Shown here: one piece after another, positions 9,827 through 17,731 of the stretch
How positions within the stretch are numbered: position 1 is the first letter of the stretch
How the letters are laid out: each line of letters opens with the position of its first letter
Source of the DNA: Agathobacter ruminis
GTDB taxonomy: Bacteria > Bacillota > Clostridia > Lachnospirales > Lachnospiraceae
DNA length: 63,266 nt
Assembly (NCBI RefSeq): GCF_002735305.1
Contig: NZ_PDYG01000012.1
Location: 1 to 63,266, forward strand
Direction: 5' to 3'
The notes under the pieces: generated by a model
Seen by the model: the letters and a program-made list of their open reading frames with translations, nothing else
Databases searched by the model: none
What the model was told of the DNA's origin: nothing
Made by a program: the position numbers and the translations under genes

Positions 9827-10114
9827 ATGAAAACGGATCAAGTTCCTGCTCTCGTAACACTCTCAGCGGGTGCTGTTTATTGTGTTGTCGGACTATCACA
9901 GCATTTGAGCGGCTTTACATTTGCAAAAGAATTGCTGATTGTATTGATCGTATTTTATGCTATTGGTTCGATCATCAAAATCATTCTGGATAAAAACTTC
10001 GGAGATTTTGGTGAAACAGAAGAAACAGAAGAACCGGAAGAAAGCGAGAATGAAGAATCAGAAGAAAAAGAAGATATTGATTTCTCTGAGAAGGATAATT
10101 CACAAGAATCATAA
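9827..10114 (+). CDS. Small membrane protein with acidic tail, chemotaxis operon
   Basis: A 95-residue protein of unknown function. Two hydrophobic segments (~8-25 and ~34-53) predict a helical hairpin in the membrane, followed by a highly acidic, Glu/Ser-rich tail (~60-95). It starts 19 bases after cheD with a GAGGGAG site and its stop lies 12 bases before the sigma factor start. Proteins of this shape occur at this spot in related clostridial operons as far as I recall, but I know no assigned function. An anti-sigma role is only a guess from position; no FlgM-like motif is visible. Confidence 0.75.
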   Translation: MKTDQVPALVTLSAGAVYCVVGLSQHLSGFTFAKELLIVLIVFYAIGSIIKIILDKNFGDFGETEETEEPEESENEESEEKEDIDFSEKDNSQES

Positions 10115-10126
10115 TTGGGGTATCGG

Positions 10127-10894
10127 ATGAAGGCAGTTGACACAGAAAGTTTATGGAATGAATATGTAAAAAAACCGACACAGGAATTGCGCGAACAGCT
10201 GATTATTGAATATTCACAGCTTGTGCGTATTGTTGCCGGTCGCCTCAGTATGTATCTGGGTCATAATGTTGAATATGAAGATTTGGTAAGTTACGGAATT
10301 TTTGGACTAATTGATGCAATCGACAAGTTCGATGCTACCAAACAGGTCAAATTTGAAACTTATGCAAGTCTTCGTATTCGTGGTGCAATTCTTGACCAGA
10401 TTCGTAAAATGGATTGGATTCCGCGAACCGTGCGTCAGCGTCAGCGCCGCATCGACGAAGCGATTAAGGCCATCGAGATGCGAACCGGACATACTGCCAC
10501 CGATGAAGAACTTGCAAACGAATTGGGATTGAGCGAAGAGGAATTGCTGAATTGGCAATCCCAGCTGAAAGTAACCAATCTGGTTTCGCTCAATGAATTT
10601 GAAGAAACCGGTCCGGAACCGGTCATGGATGCGACGCATAATTCACATTTTGCTCAACCGGAGGATGTGATTGCGGAGACCGAATTAAAAGAAATGTTGA
10701 TAGAATCATTGCAGTTGCTCACGGAGAAGGAGCGACGCGTGATTGAATTGTACTACTATGAGGATTTGACATTAAAAGAAATCAGCAAGGTTCTTGATGT
10801 GTCAGAATCGCGTGTTTCACAGCTTCATACCAAAGCTCTTGTGAAAATGCGCAAGAAGATGGGGCCATACATGGATATCCTGGATAGCCAGTAG
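10127..10894 (+). CDS. fliA: Motility sigma factor (sigma-28, FliA/SigD/WhiG family)
   Basis: This sigma factor directs transcription of late flagellar, chemotaxis and autolysin genes. ATG 10127 is chosen because a GGGG element sits just upstream; the in-frame TTG at 10115 overlaps that element. The 255-residue protein has region 2 (YEDLVSYGIFGLIDAIDKFD and FETYASLRIRGAILDQIRK), region 3 (the MDWIPRTVRQ segment typical of this family) and a region 4 helix-turn-helix (LTLKEISKVLDVSESRVSQL). Region 1.1 is absent, as expected. It is co-directional and close to both neighbours. Confidence 0.95.
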   Translation: MKAVDTESLWNEYVKKPTQELREQLIIEYSQLVRIVAGRLSMYLGHNVEYEDLVSYGIFGLIDAIDKFDATKQVKFETYASLRIRGAILDQIRKMDWIPRTVRQRQRRIDEAIKAIEMRTGHTATDEELANELGLSEEELLNWQSQLKVTNLVSLNEFEETGPEPVMDATHNSHFAQPEDVIAETELKEMLIESLQLLTEKERRVIELYYYEDLTLKEISKVLDVSESRVSQLHTKALVKMRKKMGPYMDILDSQ

Positions 10895-10905
10895 TTGGGG
10901 GTAAA

Positions 10906-12498
10906 ATGCGAAATCAATATTTTCAGCTTGTGTTTCATGATGACCAGGCTTATGTACATATTTATCCGGCACAGGACGGTGGAGAAAATTTAAAAATCAA
11001 TGAATTGACCGCTTATCTGGATTTGAAAAAGTTTCAGGGATATGATATCAAATTATTAAATGAAGCACTTTCAAATGAGGAAGAAACGGAAGTCGCAATC
11101 GGTGCGTGGGATGGATACGAAGTCCGAGAGATGATGGAAGTGGATGTTTCAATGGATAAGATGATTGCTTATGCACGTTTTTATCCGGCATCTCCGGGTG
11201 GTCAACGAATGGATGCGAGGGAGATTGTCGGCAGTTTAATCCGCAAAAGGGTAAAATTCGGATTGAACCAGCAGGCAATTTTTGATTTTCTGAACAAACC
11301 GGTATATTGTAAAGATATTATTATCGCAAAGGGACAACCTGTCAGACAGGGCGAAAATGCAAAGATTGAATATTTTTTTAATACAGTCAAAAATTTGCAG
11401 CCAAAGCGCAATGAAGACGGGTCTGTAGACTATAAAGACTTAAATACCATCAGTCATGTCAAAGAGGGGGACCTTTTGGCCCGATTGATTAAAGAAGACC
11501 CGGGTGATCCCGGCAAAAATGTGTTTGGTGAAATCATCAAACCGCGCAATGTAAAAACTGCCAAGCTTGGCTTTGGCAAGAATATCACCATTAATGAAGA
11601 TAAGACAGAGATTTATACGGATGTGACAGGCCATGCCGTTTTGCAAAACGGAAAGGTATTTGTTTCCAATGTATATACAGTTCCGGCAGATGTTGACAAT
11701 TCCACGGGAAATATCAATTATGACGGAAATGTTCAGATTAATGGCAATGTAAAGACCGGATTTACGGTTGAGGCGACCGGTGATGTAGTCATCAACGGTG
11801 TGGTTGAGAATGCAACGGTCAAGGCCGGCGGTCAGATCGTAGTAAAAAGCGGAATCCATGGCGGTGGTTCGGGAACATTGATTTCGGAGACCAATGTCAT
11901 GTCTAAATATATTGAAAATTCAACGGTAAAAGCCGGCGGATATGTGGAAGCTGAGATTATTATGGGCAGCGATGTATCTGCTGCGGATGCGGTTCGCGCA
12001 AAGGGCAAAAAGGGCCTGATCAGCGGTGGCACGGTTCGCGCCAAGAATGTAATCGAAGCAGAAAATCTCGGCTCTAATATGGGAACCCCGACGATGCTTG
12101 AAGTCGGAATTGAGCCGGAAAAGAAGCAACGCTATCTGGATTTGAATAAATATATCAAAGAAAAAACGCAGGAGCTTGAAGACATGCAGGTGATCATTGC
12201 AAATTATGGCAATTTGGTCAAAAAAGGGGAGCATGTTCCGAAAGACAAACTGATCTATGCACAGAAGCTTGCTGAACAATATAAAGAAGAAAATGCAGCA
12301 CTTTTGCCGCTAAAGGAAGAAATCGCGGCAATACATCAGGAAATGCTCGAAACGGATGGCTCTTATGTGATTGTGTCGCAGATTGCTTATCCCGGCGTTA
12401 CAATCGCAATATCGGATATCAGTATGAATTTGAAAGACAATCGAAGCCATACGAAATTTCATAAGGCCGAAGGTGAAGTAAAAGCGGATATTTATTAG
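10906..12498 (+). CDS. FapA-family (DUF342) protein
   Basis: A 530-residue FapA/DUF342 protein. The middle (~250-400) is a right-handed beta-helix with repeated GNV, GDV and AG turns, as in polymer-like or bactofilin-like folds. The C-terminal part (~405-465) is a long charged coiled-coil segment. FapA-type genes often sit in clostridial flagellar operons next to the motility sigma factor. The molecular function is not established; roles in cell shape or envelope positioning have been suggested for relatives. A TTGGGGG ribosome-binding region precedes ATG 10906. Confidence 0.88.
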   Translation: MRNQYFQLVFHDDQAYVHIYPAQDGGENLKINELTAYLDLKKFQGYDIKLLNEALSNEEETEVAIGAWDGYEVREMMEVDVSMDKMIAYARFYPASPGGQRMDAREIVGSLIRKRVKFGLNQQAIFDFLNKPVYCKDIIIAKGQPVRQGENAKIEYFFNTVKNLQPKRNEDGSVDYKDLNTISHVKEGDLLARLIKEDPGDPGKNVFGEIIKPRNVKTAKLGFGKNITINEDKTEIYTDVTGHAVLQNGKVFVSNVYTVPADVDNSTGNINYDGNVQINGNVKTGFTVEATGDVVINGVVENATVKAGGQIVVKSGIHGGGSGTLISETNVMSKYIENSTVKAGGYVEAEIIMGSDVSAADAVRAKGKKGLISGGTVRAKNVIEAENLGSNMGTPTMLEVGIEPEKKQRYLDLNKYIKEKTQELEDMQVIIANYGNLVKKGEHVPKDKLIYAQKLAEQYKEENAALLPLKEEIAAIHQEMLETDGSYVIVSQIAYPGVTIAISDISMNLKDNRSHTKFHKAEGEVKADIY

Positions 12499-12514
12499 AA
12501 AAGCAGGTGGGAAT

Positions 12515-12835
12515 ATGACAATTCGTCCGATAGAATTTAATGGAATGTTACAAAGAACGGATGATGTTTCACAATTAAAGCATCATGAGGACAGTAAGCC
12601 GCTTGTGGATCAGCAGAACATCCAAAAACTCGTGGATGATCAGGCGGATGCAATGCAGCATGCGGTCGTCAATAAAGATGAGAGCAGCGGCGCCGAGAAT
12701 CATGCGGATGCGCGTGACGAAGGGCACGGCCTTTATTTTGACAATCGCAAAAAGAAAGAGAAGAAGAAAAAAGAACAGACAGACGGATGTGTCATTCGTA
12801 AGCAACCTACAACTTCGTTTGATATTAAGATTTAG
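12515..12835 (+). CDS. Conserved flagellar-operon protein of unknown function
   Basis: A 106-residue hydrophilic protein with no transmembrane segment. The N-terminal third (TIRPIEFNGMLQRTDDVSQL) resembles a short conserved N-terminus I recall from small clostridial motility-operon proteins. The centre is charged, and a lysine-rich run lies near residues 78-87. It starts 17 bases after the FapA-like gene with an AGCAGGTGG site. No catalytic motif is visible and I cannot assign a role. Confidence 0.7.
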   Translation: MTIRPIEFNGMLQRTDDVSQLKHHEDSKPLVDQQNIQKLVDDQADAMQHAVVNKDESSGAENHADARDEGHGLYFDNRKKKEKKKKEQTDGCVIRKQPTTSFDIKI

Positions 12836-12848
12836 ACAGAGGGGCAAA

Positions 12849-13517
12849 ATGGGAACGACGGAAATCATATTAATTGTAATCGGCCTGATATTTATAATAG
12901 GTAGTTTCTTTTTGAAGGAAGTGCTTTCACAAAAAGATATCGAGCAAATTGCAAAATTAAGTGAGATAGAATTAAAAACCATCATTGACCGCAAAATGAA
13001 GGATGCAAATGAGGAGATTACCGCATCCATCGATGATGCCATTGAGGAGGCGTCAGACAAAACCAAGCGCGAAATGGAAAAAGAGACGAACGAGAAGATT
13101 ATGGCAATCAGTGAATTCTCAGATACAGTGCTTGACTCGATGAACAAGACGCATAATGAGATTATGTTTTTGTACAGCATGCTCAATGACAAACATGGGG
13201 AGCTGACCAGTCTGGCTGGTGACTTGTCTCATTTTTCAGCGCAGATGAAGGAAACCGAAAATGAAATTCTGACACATTTGTCGGAAGCTGCCAATGAAAT
13301 GGAAAATAAAGTCAACAACATTGAATCGGAAACGATGATGCAGTCTGAAAGCCCGACGGAGGAAGCAGAGGACGATAATCGCTCCAATGACCGGATTCTG
13401 GAATTGCACAGACAGGGTAAGACAGATGTCGAAATCGCCAAAACACTTGGAAGAGGTCTCGGTGAAGTAAAACTGGTATTGGGATTGTATCAGGAGGTTG
13501 AAAATCGTGAAGCTTAA
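12849..13517 (+). CDS. Membrane-anchored coiled-coil protein (DUF6115-like)
   Basis: The 222-residue protein begins with one transmembrane helix (~5-22), followed by a long charged coiled coil (~25-165) and a C-terminal helix-turn-helix-like segment (RILELHRQGKTDVEIAKTLGRGLGEVKLVLGLY, shown here only as its boundaries around 185-218). This layout matches DUF6115 proteins found in Firmicute motility operons. The ATG at 12849 has an AGAGGGGC site upstream; a longer reading frame from 12585 overlaps the previous gene and is less likely. The function is unknown. Its 3' end overlaps the next gene by 11 bases. Confidence 0.78.
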   Translation: MGTTEIILIVIGLIFIIGSFFLKEVLSQKDIEQIAKLSEIELKTIIDRKMKDANEEITASIDDAIEEASDKTKREMEKETNEKIMAISEFSDTVLDSMNKTHNEIMFLYSMLNDKHGELTSLAGDLSHFSAQMKETENEILTHLSEAANEMENKVNNIESETMMQSESPTEEAEDDNRSNDRILELHRQGKTDVEIAKTLGRGLGEVKLVLGLYQEVENREA

Positions 13518-14028
13518 ATTCTATTTGAGAGGACTGGGCATCGGAATTGTATTTGCGACCATTGTTTTGGCAGTCTCTTTTCATATTCATAATGATGCTT
13601 CACAGCTATCCGAATCGGAGATTATATCGGCTGCAAAAAAGCTGGGTATGGTTTTTGCGGAAGATGCGACGCAGACAGAAAATAATACGCAAAATACAGA
13701 AACGCAAAATACGGAAACGCAAAATACGGAATCGCAAAATACGGAAACACAGAACACGGAAACACAAAGTACGGAAACGCAAAAAGCAGAGGAGACACAA
13801 CAGAGGGAACCTGAGGTGAAAACGGTAACCCTGACCATTACCAATGATGTCTCATGGAGAATGGCGGGAAAGATGCTGGCAGATGCCGGTGTCATCAAAG
13901 ACGGAAATGACTTATATGATTATTATAATGCGCATTATCCGGATGCCTATCTGCAAAACGGAACTTTTGAAATTCCAAGTGATGCGGATCTGGATACAAT
14001 TATCAAAATTTTGTCTACAAAACAGTAA
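13507..14028 (+). CDS. Membrane-anchored MltG/YceG-like domain protein without catalytic domain
   Basis: A 173-residue protein with one N-terminal membrane anchor (~8-26), a repetitive NTETQ-type linker (~60-100) and a C-terminal domain (~105-172). That domain resembles the LysM-like N-terminal domain of MltG/YceG: a TLTITNDVSWRMAGKMLADAGVIKD segment (start ~108), then an NGTFEIPSDADLDTIIKIL segment. The transglycosylase catalytic domain is absent. GTG 13507 is chosen because an AGGAGG sits 9 bases upstream; the TTG at 13498 would touch that element. It is the last gene of the motility operon. A wall-binding or regulatory role is inference. Confidence 0.7.
   Translation: MKLKFYLRGLGIGIVFATIVLAVSFHIHNDASQLSESEIISAAKKLGMVFAEDATQTENNTQNTETQNTETQNTESQNTETQNTETQSTETQKAEETQQREPEVKTVTLTITNDVSWRMAGKMLADAGVIKDGNDLYDYYNAHYPDAYLQNGTFEIPSDADLDTIIKILSTKQ
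13687..13776 (+). repeat. 15-bp in-frame tandem repeat array
   Basis: Six consecutive 15-bp units close to ACGCAAAATACGGAA encode the pentapeptide T-Q-N/S-T-E. Units 2 and 3 are identical, unit 4 differs by one base, and units 5-6 carry a few substitutions. A degraded seventh unit follows. Copy-number change would lengthen or shorten the linker without breaking the frame. Confidence 0.9.
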
Positions 14029-14045
14029 ATTTAAAAGAAAACCGC

Positions 14046-14074
14046 TTGCAACAAGGCCTTTGGTATGTTATAAT
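14046..14074 (+). promoter_or_regulatory. Promoter for rpsB-tsf
   Basis: The -35 box is TTGCAA (14046-14051) and the -10 box TATAAT (14069-14074), with a 17-bp spacer. The -10 box lies inside the loop of the upstream operon's terminator hairpin. Confidence 0.8.
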
Positions 14075-14087
14075 GCCAAAGGCTTTT
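14056..14087 (+). terminator. Terminator of the fla/che operon
   Basis: An 8-bp perfect inverted repeat, GCCTTTGG (14056-14063) and CCAAAGGC (14076-14083), has a 12-nt loop and is followed by TTTT. It lies 28 bases after the last motility gene. The stem and loop overlap the rpsB promoter. Confidence 0.65.
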
Positions 14088-14100
14088 AATCTATTAAGCA

Positions 14101-14162
14101 CATGTATTCATGTTCAGCGGGTGTCGGTAACGCTAGCCGATGGTTGAAATTGAGAATACATG
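14101..14162 (+). promoter_or_regulatory. Structured rpsB leader (candidate ribosomal protein leader)
   Basis: The untranslated leader contains a closing 9-bp stem, CATGTATTC (14101-14109) with GAATACATG (14154-14162). Inside it lies a smaller hairpin, TCGG (14124-14127) with CCGA (14137-14140). A structured leader before rpsB fits autogenous control by S2, but I cannot match it to a named family by eye. Confidence 0.5.
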
Positions 14163-14197
14163 GAAGAAACTTTTTTAACCAAATGGAGGTAAACAAA

Positions 14198-14938
14198 ATG
14201 AGCGTAATTTCAATGAAACAGTTACTTGAAGCAGGTGTTCACTTCGGACATCAGACCAGAAGATGGAATCCTAAAATGGCTCCGTACATCTATACCGAGC
14301 GTAACGGAATCCACATCATCGACTTACAGAAGTCTGTAGGAAAAGTTGATGAAGCTTACGATGCAATCTCTGATATCGCTGCACAGGGTGGTACCGTATT
14401 ATTCGTTGGTACCAAGAAGCAGGCTCAGGATGCAATCAAGACCGAAGCTGAGCGTTGCGGAATGTTCTATGTAAATGAGAGATGGTTAGGTGGTATGCTT
14501 ACCAACTTCCGCACCATCCAGACCCGTATCGAGCGTCTTAAGGAAATTGAGACCATGTCAGAAGACGGAACATTTGATGTTCTTCCTAAGAAGGAAGTAA
14601 TCGCACTCAAGAAGGAGTGGGATAAGCTTGAGAAGAATATCGGTGGTATCAAGGAAATGAAGAGAATCCCTGATGCAATCTTCGTTGTAGATCCTAAGAA
14701 GGAAAGAATCTGCATTCAGGAAGCTCAGGCACTTGGAATCACTTTGGTTGGTATCTGTGATACAAACTGTGATCCGGATGAATTGGATTATGTAATTCCT
14801 GGTAATGATGATGCAATCCGTGCAGTTAAGCTGATCGTTTCCAAGATGGCTGATGCTGTAATCGAGGCAAACCAGGGAACAGAAGCTACCGCAGAAGAAG
14901 TTGAGTCTGCAGCAGCTGATGAAGCAGTAGAAGAATAA
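14198..14938 (+). CDS. rpsB: 30S ribosomal protein S2
   Basis: S2 is a late-assembling 30S subunit protein that helps bind S1-like factors and mRNA. The 246-residue protein starts [20 protein letters not shown], the standard S2 N-terminus, and contains the [22 protein letters not shown] and [10 protein letters not shown] family segments. ATG 14198 has a TGGAGGT site. An in-frame upstream start at 14102 would add 32 residues spanning the leader hairpin and is rejected. An acidic C-terminal tail follows the conserved core. tsf lies 29 bases downstream, the usual pairing. Confidence 0.98.
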   Translation: MSVISMKQLLEAGVHFGHQTRRWNPKMAPYIYTERNGIHIIDLQKSVGKVDEAYDAISDIAAQGGTVLFVGTKKQAQDAIKTEAERCGMFYVNERWLGGMLTNFRTIQTRIERLKEIETMSEDGTFDVLPKKEVIALKKEWDKLEKNIGGIKEMKRIPDAIFVVDPKKERICIQEAQALGITLVGICDTNCDPDELDYVIPGNDDAIRAVKLIVSKMADAVIEANQGTEATAEEVESAAADEAVEE

Positions 14939-14967
14939 TAGATTATATACATTCGGAGGAAATCAAA

Positions 14968-15903
14968 ATGGCAAACATTACCGCTTCTATGGTAAAAGAA
15001 CTGCGTGAATTAACAGGCGCAGGAATGATGGATTGTAAGAAGGCACTCGGCGAGACCGATGGAAACATGGACGAGGCTGTTGAGTACTTGAGAAAGAATG
15101 GTCAGGCTAAGGCTGAGAAGAAGGCTAGCCGTATCGCTGCAGAAGGTATCGCACGTGCTGCAATCGCTGCTGACGGAAAGGCTGCTGTAGTTGTAGAAGT
15201 TAACTCTGAGACTGACTTCGTTGCAAAGAATGAAACTTTCCAGACTTTCGTTGAGTCTGTTGCAAAGCAGGCACTTGCTTCTTCTTTGGCAGGTGGCAAG
15301 AACGGCGAAGATATCGAATCTTTATTGGATGAGAAGTTTGTTGATGGTGAAGGATCTGTTAAGGATGCTTTGGTTGAGAAGACCGCAACCATCGGAGAGA
15401 AGCTTTCTATCCGTCGTTTTGAGAAGGTTTCCGGTGATCTGGTTGTTTCATACATCCACGGTGGCGGAAGAATCGGTGTTATCGTTGCTGCAAACGGTGC
15501 AAATGATGATGCAGCAAAGGAAGCAATCCAGAATATTGCAATGCAGATTGCGGCATTGAATCCAATGTATATTTCTGATAAGGATGTTGAGCAGTCTTAC
15601 ATCGAGCATGAGACCGAAATCATCCGTGCACAGATTGAGGCTGATCCTAAGGAAGCAGCTAAGCCTGATAAGGTAAAAGAAGGTATGGTAAAAGGCCGTA
15701 TCAACAAGCAGCTTAAGGATGTTGTATTATTAGATCAGGTATATGTAAAGGCAGAAGACGGAAAGCAGTCTGTTGCAAAATATCTTGAGTCTGTAAACAA
15801 GGATCTTGTTGTTGCTAAGTTCGTTCGTTTCGAAGTTGGTGAAGGAATGGAGAAGAAGAACGAAGATTTCGCTGCAGAAGTTGCTGCACAGATGAATATG
15901 TAA
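14968..15903 (+). CDS. tsf: Translation elongation factor Ts
   Basis: EF-Ts recycles EF-Tu by exchanging GDP for GTP. The 311-residue protein has the N-terminal UBA-like domain with the signature LRELTGAGMMDCKKAL, then the core with the VVVEVNSETDFVAKN motif, both diagnostic. The C-terminal module (VKEGMVKGRINKQLKDVVLLDQ) is complete. A TCGGAGGAAAT site precedes ATG 14968. It is co-transcribed with rpsB and followed by a strong terminator. Confidence 0.98.
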   Translation: MANITASMVKELRELTGAGMMDCKKALGETDGNMDEAVEYLRKNGQAKAEKKASRIAAEGIARAAIAADGKAAVVVEVNSETDFVAKNETFQTFVESVAKQALASSLAGGKNGEDIESLLDEKFVDGEGSVKDALVEKTATIGEKLSIRRFEKVSGDLVVSYIHGGGRIGVIVAANGANDDAAKEAIQNIAMQIAALNPMYISDKDVEQSYIEHETEIIRAQIEADPKEAAKPDKVKEGMVKGRINKQLKDVVLLDQVYVKAEDGKQSVAKYLESVNKDLVVAKFVRFEVGEGMEKKNEDFAAEVAAQMNM

Positions 15904-15926
15904 TCATTATTGGATTGATTCAGTTA

Positions 15927-15959
15927 CGCCACTTCGGAAAATGCCGAAGTGGCGTTTTT
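15927..15959 (+). terminator. Terminator of rpsB-tsf
   Basis: A perfect 11-bp stem, CGCCACTTCGG (15927-15937) and CCGAAGTGGCG (15944-15954), with a 6-nt loop is followed by TTTTT. Confidence 0.93.
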
Positions 15960-16000
15960 GTGTTTTTGATTATTTATCCTATCTTTCGAACATAATTTTG

Positions 16001-16028
16001 TTTACAAGATTCTAAAATATGATAAAAT
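16001..16028 (+). promoter_or_regulatory. Candidate promoter for the deacetylase-like gene
   Basis: TTTACA (16001-16006) and TAAAAT (16023-16028) with a 16-bp spacer lie about 30 bases before the gene and just after the tsf terminator. Confidence 0.55.
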
Positions 16029-16059
16029 AGATAAGGATATTTTATGGCGGAGGGTGACT

Positions 16060-16980
16060 ATGCCGGAAAAAGACATAGATACAATTAACCGTCAACAGCA
16101 GCGGCGCAAGCGAATTAACCGTATCAAAAACGGAATTGTTATTACAATTGCAAGCTGGATGTTGATTTCCATTGCCACAATTATCATCCTGGTTGTGCAA
16201 GTGGTAGGGTTAAATCAAAAATACAAAAAAATAAATGCAATGGTGACTTCACTCGATACTTCCGAGACGGAGGATACCGAGCAAAATGATAAATATGCGA
16301 ATGTTGTTACCGGAATTGATACGGAAGACAATATGTATCAGGAAGGTGATCAGAGAAAGGGGTATTTAACCTTTGACTGCATTCCGAATGAGAATACGAA
16401 TGTGATTCTGGATGCATTAAAGGAATTAAATGTCAAAGCGACCTTCTTTGTGACCGGAGATGATTCGGAAGAGGCAAAGGCCATCTATCGGAGAATTGTA
16501 AATGAAGGACATACACTGGGTATGCTTTCTTACTCCAATTCGTACAGCAAGATTTATTCTTCGACGGACAGCTTTCTCGAAGATATGCAGAAACTGCAGG
16601 ATTATTTGCGCGAAGTGACAGGCGTGACATGCAAATACTATCGCTTTCTCGGAGGCAGTTTCAACGAGATCAGTGACTTGAATATGGCTGAATTCGTGCA
16701 TGTCTTAAATGAAAATCAGATTGTATATTATGACTGGAATGTCAATGCCGGTGATACCGGAGCCAATTATACGGTTGATGATGTCGTAATGAATGTGACA
16801 CAGGGTGTTTCACATTATAAGAATTCAGTGATTCGCCTGCATGACAGCGATCATAATCAAAAGACCACAGAAGCGATTACCACATTGGTAAATGCATTAA
16901 AAGAAGCGGATGTGGATGTATTACCAATTGATGAATCTACCTATAAGGTTCAATATATTAAAGCGGATAGCGTTGATTAA
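16060..16980 (+). CDS. Polysaccharide deacetylase-like protein, metal site degenerate
   Basis: A 306-residue membrane-anchored protein: one transmembrane helix (~26-48), then a NodB/polysaccharide deacetylase fold from ~100. Family landmarks are present: the YLTFD strand, VKATFFVTGDD, a RFLGGSFN segment and a VIRLHDS motif. The metal ligands of the family are not. The usual TFDD is TFDC (D106, C107), and the usual H-T/S-x-S-H is L-S-Y-S-N (156-160). It is therefore probably not a metal-dependent deacetylase and may bind glycan without hydrolysis. ATG 16060 is chosen with GGCGGAGGG upstream; GTG 16054 overlaps that site. Confidence 0.85.
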   Translation: MPEKDIDTINRQQQRRKRINRIKNGIVITIASWMLISIATIIILVVQVVGLNQKYKKINAMVTSLDTSETEDTEQNDKYANVVTGIDTEDNMYQEGDQRKGYLTFDCIPNENTNVILDALKELNVKATFFVTGDDSEEAKAIYRRIVNEGHTLGMLSYSNSYSKIYSSTDSFLEDMQKLQDYLREVTGVTCKYYRFLGGSFNEISDLNMAEFVHVLNENQIVYYDWNVNAGDTGANYTVDDVVMNVTQGVSHYKNSVIRLHDSDHNQKTTEAITTLVNALKEADVDVLPIDESTYKVQYIKADSVD

Positions 16981-17001
16981 AAAATGGAGGAATAAATTAC
17001 C

Positions 17002-17706
17002 ATGGGATTATTTAAAGATTTCAAAGACGATTTTTCACAGGCAGTAAACGAGCTCGTTCCGGGCGGAGAAGAAGTTCAGGCTCCAGAAGAAACTGCCAGC
17101 GTAGATTCCTTAAAGCAGGATATCGATGTAAAGAGTGAAATGTCCAAACTCGACGGACTTCTTGTTGAAGAAGCTCCTGCACCTGCACCGGCTCCGGCAG
17201 CACAGAATGTTTCAGCTCCGGCTGCAAATGCACAGCCTGTAAACAACGGACCGGTAGTAGTAGATGAGACATCTACCATTACATCCGGAACCGTATTGAC
17301 CGGTGATGTAAGCTCAAACGGACATTTTGATATTCAGGGTACCATCAATGGTAATGTTACCTGTCTTGGTAAGCTGGTTGTAACCGGTACCATCAATGGT
17401 AACAGTGAATCATCTGAATTCTTTGCAGATGCTTCCAAGATTGCAGGTGAAGTAAACTGCAGCGGTACCGTTAAAATCGGAGCAGGATCTGTTATTATCG
17501 GAAACATTACTGCGACCTCTGCTGTTATTGCAGGTGCGGTTAAGGGCGATATTGATGTTCAGGGACCTGTTGTTGTGGATACATCCGCAGTTGTAATGGG
17601 CAATATCAAGTCTCGTTCCGTACAGATTAACAATGGTGCTGTAATCGAAGGTTTCTGTTCACAGGCATATGCGGATATCGATATGCAGACCTTGTTCAAT
17701 ATCTAA
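17002..17706 (+). CDS. Bactofilin (polymer-forming cytoskeletal protein)
   Basis: A 234-residue bactofilin. The N-terminal ~90 residues are a disordered, Ala/Pro-rich acidic stretch. The core (~95-215) is a beta-helix of repeated short strands (TGDVSSNGHFDIQGTINGNV, then repeated GNI/GEV/GDI turns). Bactofilins self-assemble into filaments that position cell-wall enzymes or other envelope machinery. It follows the deacetylase-like membrane protein after 21 bases, so the two may act together at the envelope; that link is inference from position. An ATGGAGGAATA site precedes the start. Confidence 0.9.
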   Translation: MGLFKDFKDDFSQAVNELVPGGEEVQAPEETASVDSLKQDIDVKSEMSKLDGLLVEEAPAPAPAPAAQNVSAPAANAQPVNNGPVVVDETSTITSGTVLTGDVSSNGHFDIQGTINGNVTCLGKLVVTGTINGNSESSEFFADASKIAGEVNCSGTVKIGAGSVIIGNITATSAVIAGAVKGDIDVQGPVVVDTSAVVMGNIKSRSVQINNGAVIEGFCSQAYADIDMQTLFNI

Positions 17707-17731
17707 AAAATAGGAAAGAAGGAGCTTTTTT

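Noticed and set aside
13687-13776. Possible CRISPR-like array
   Set aside because: Repeats are contiguous 15-bp units with no spacers and code for a protein linker.
14102-14197. N-terminal extension of S2 from ATG 14102
   Set aside because: It would translate the leader hairpin; S2 family N-terminus and the TGGAGGT site fit ATG 14198.
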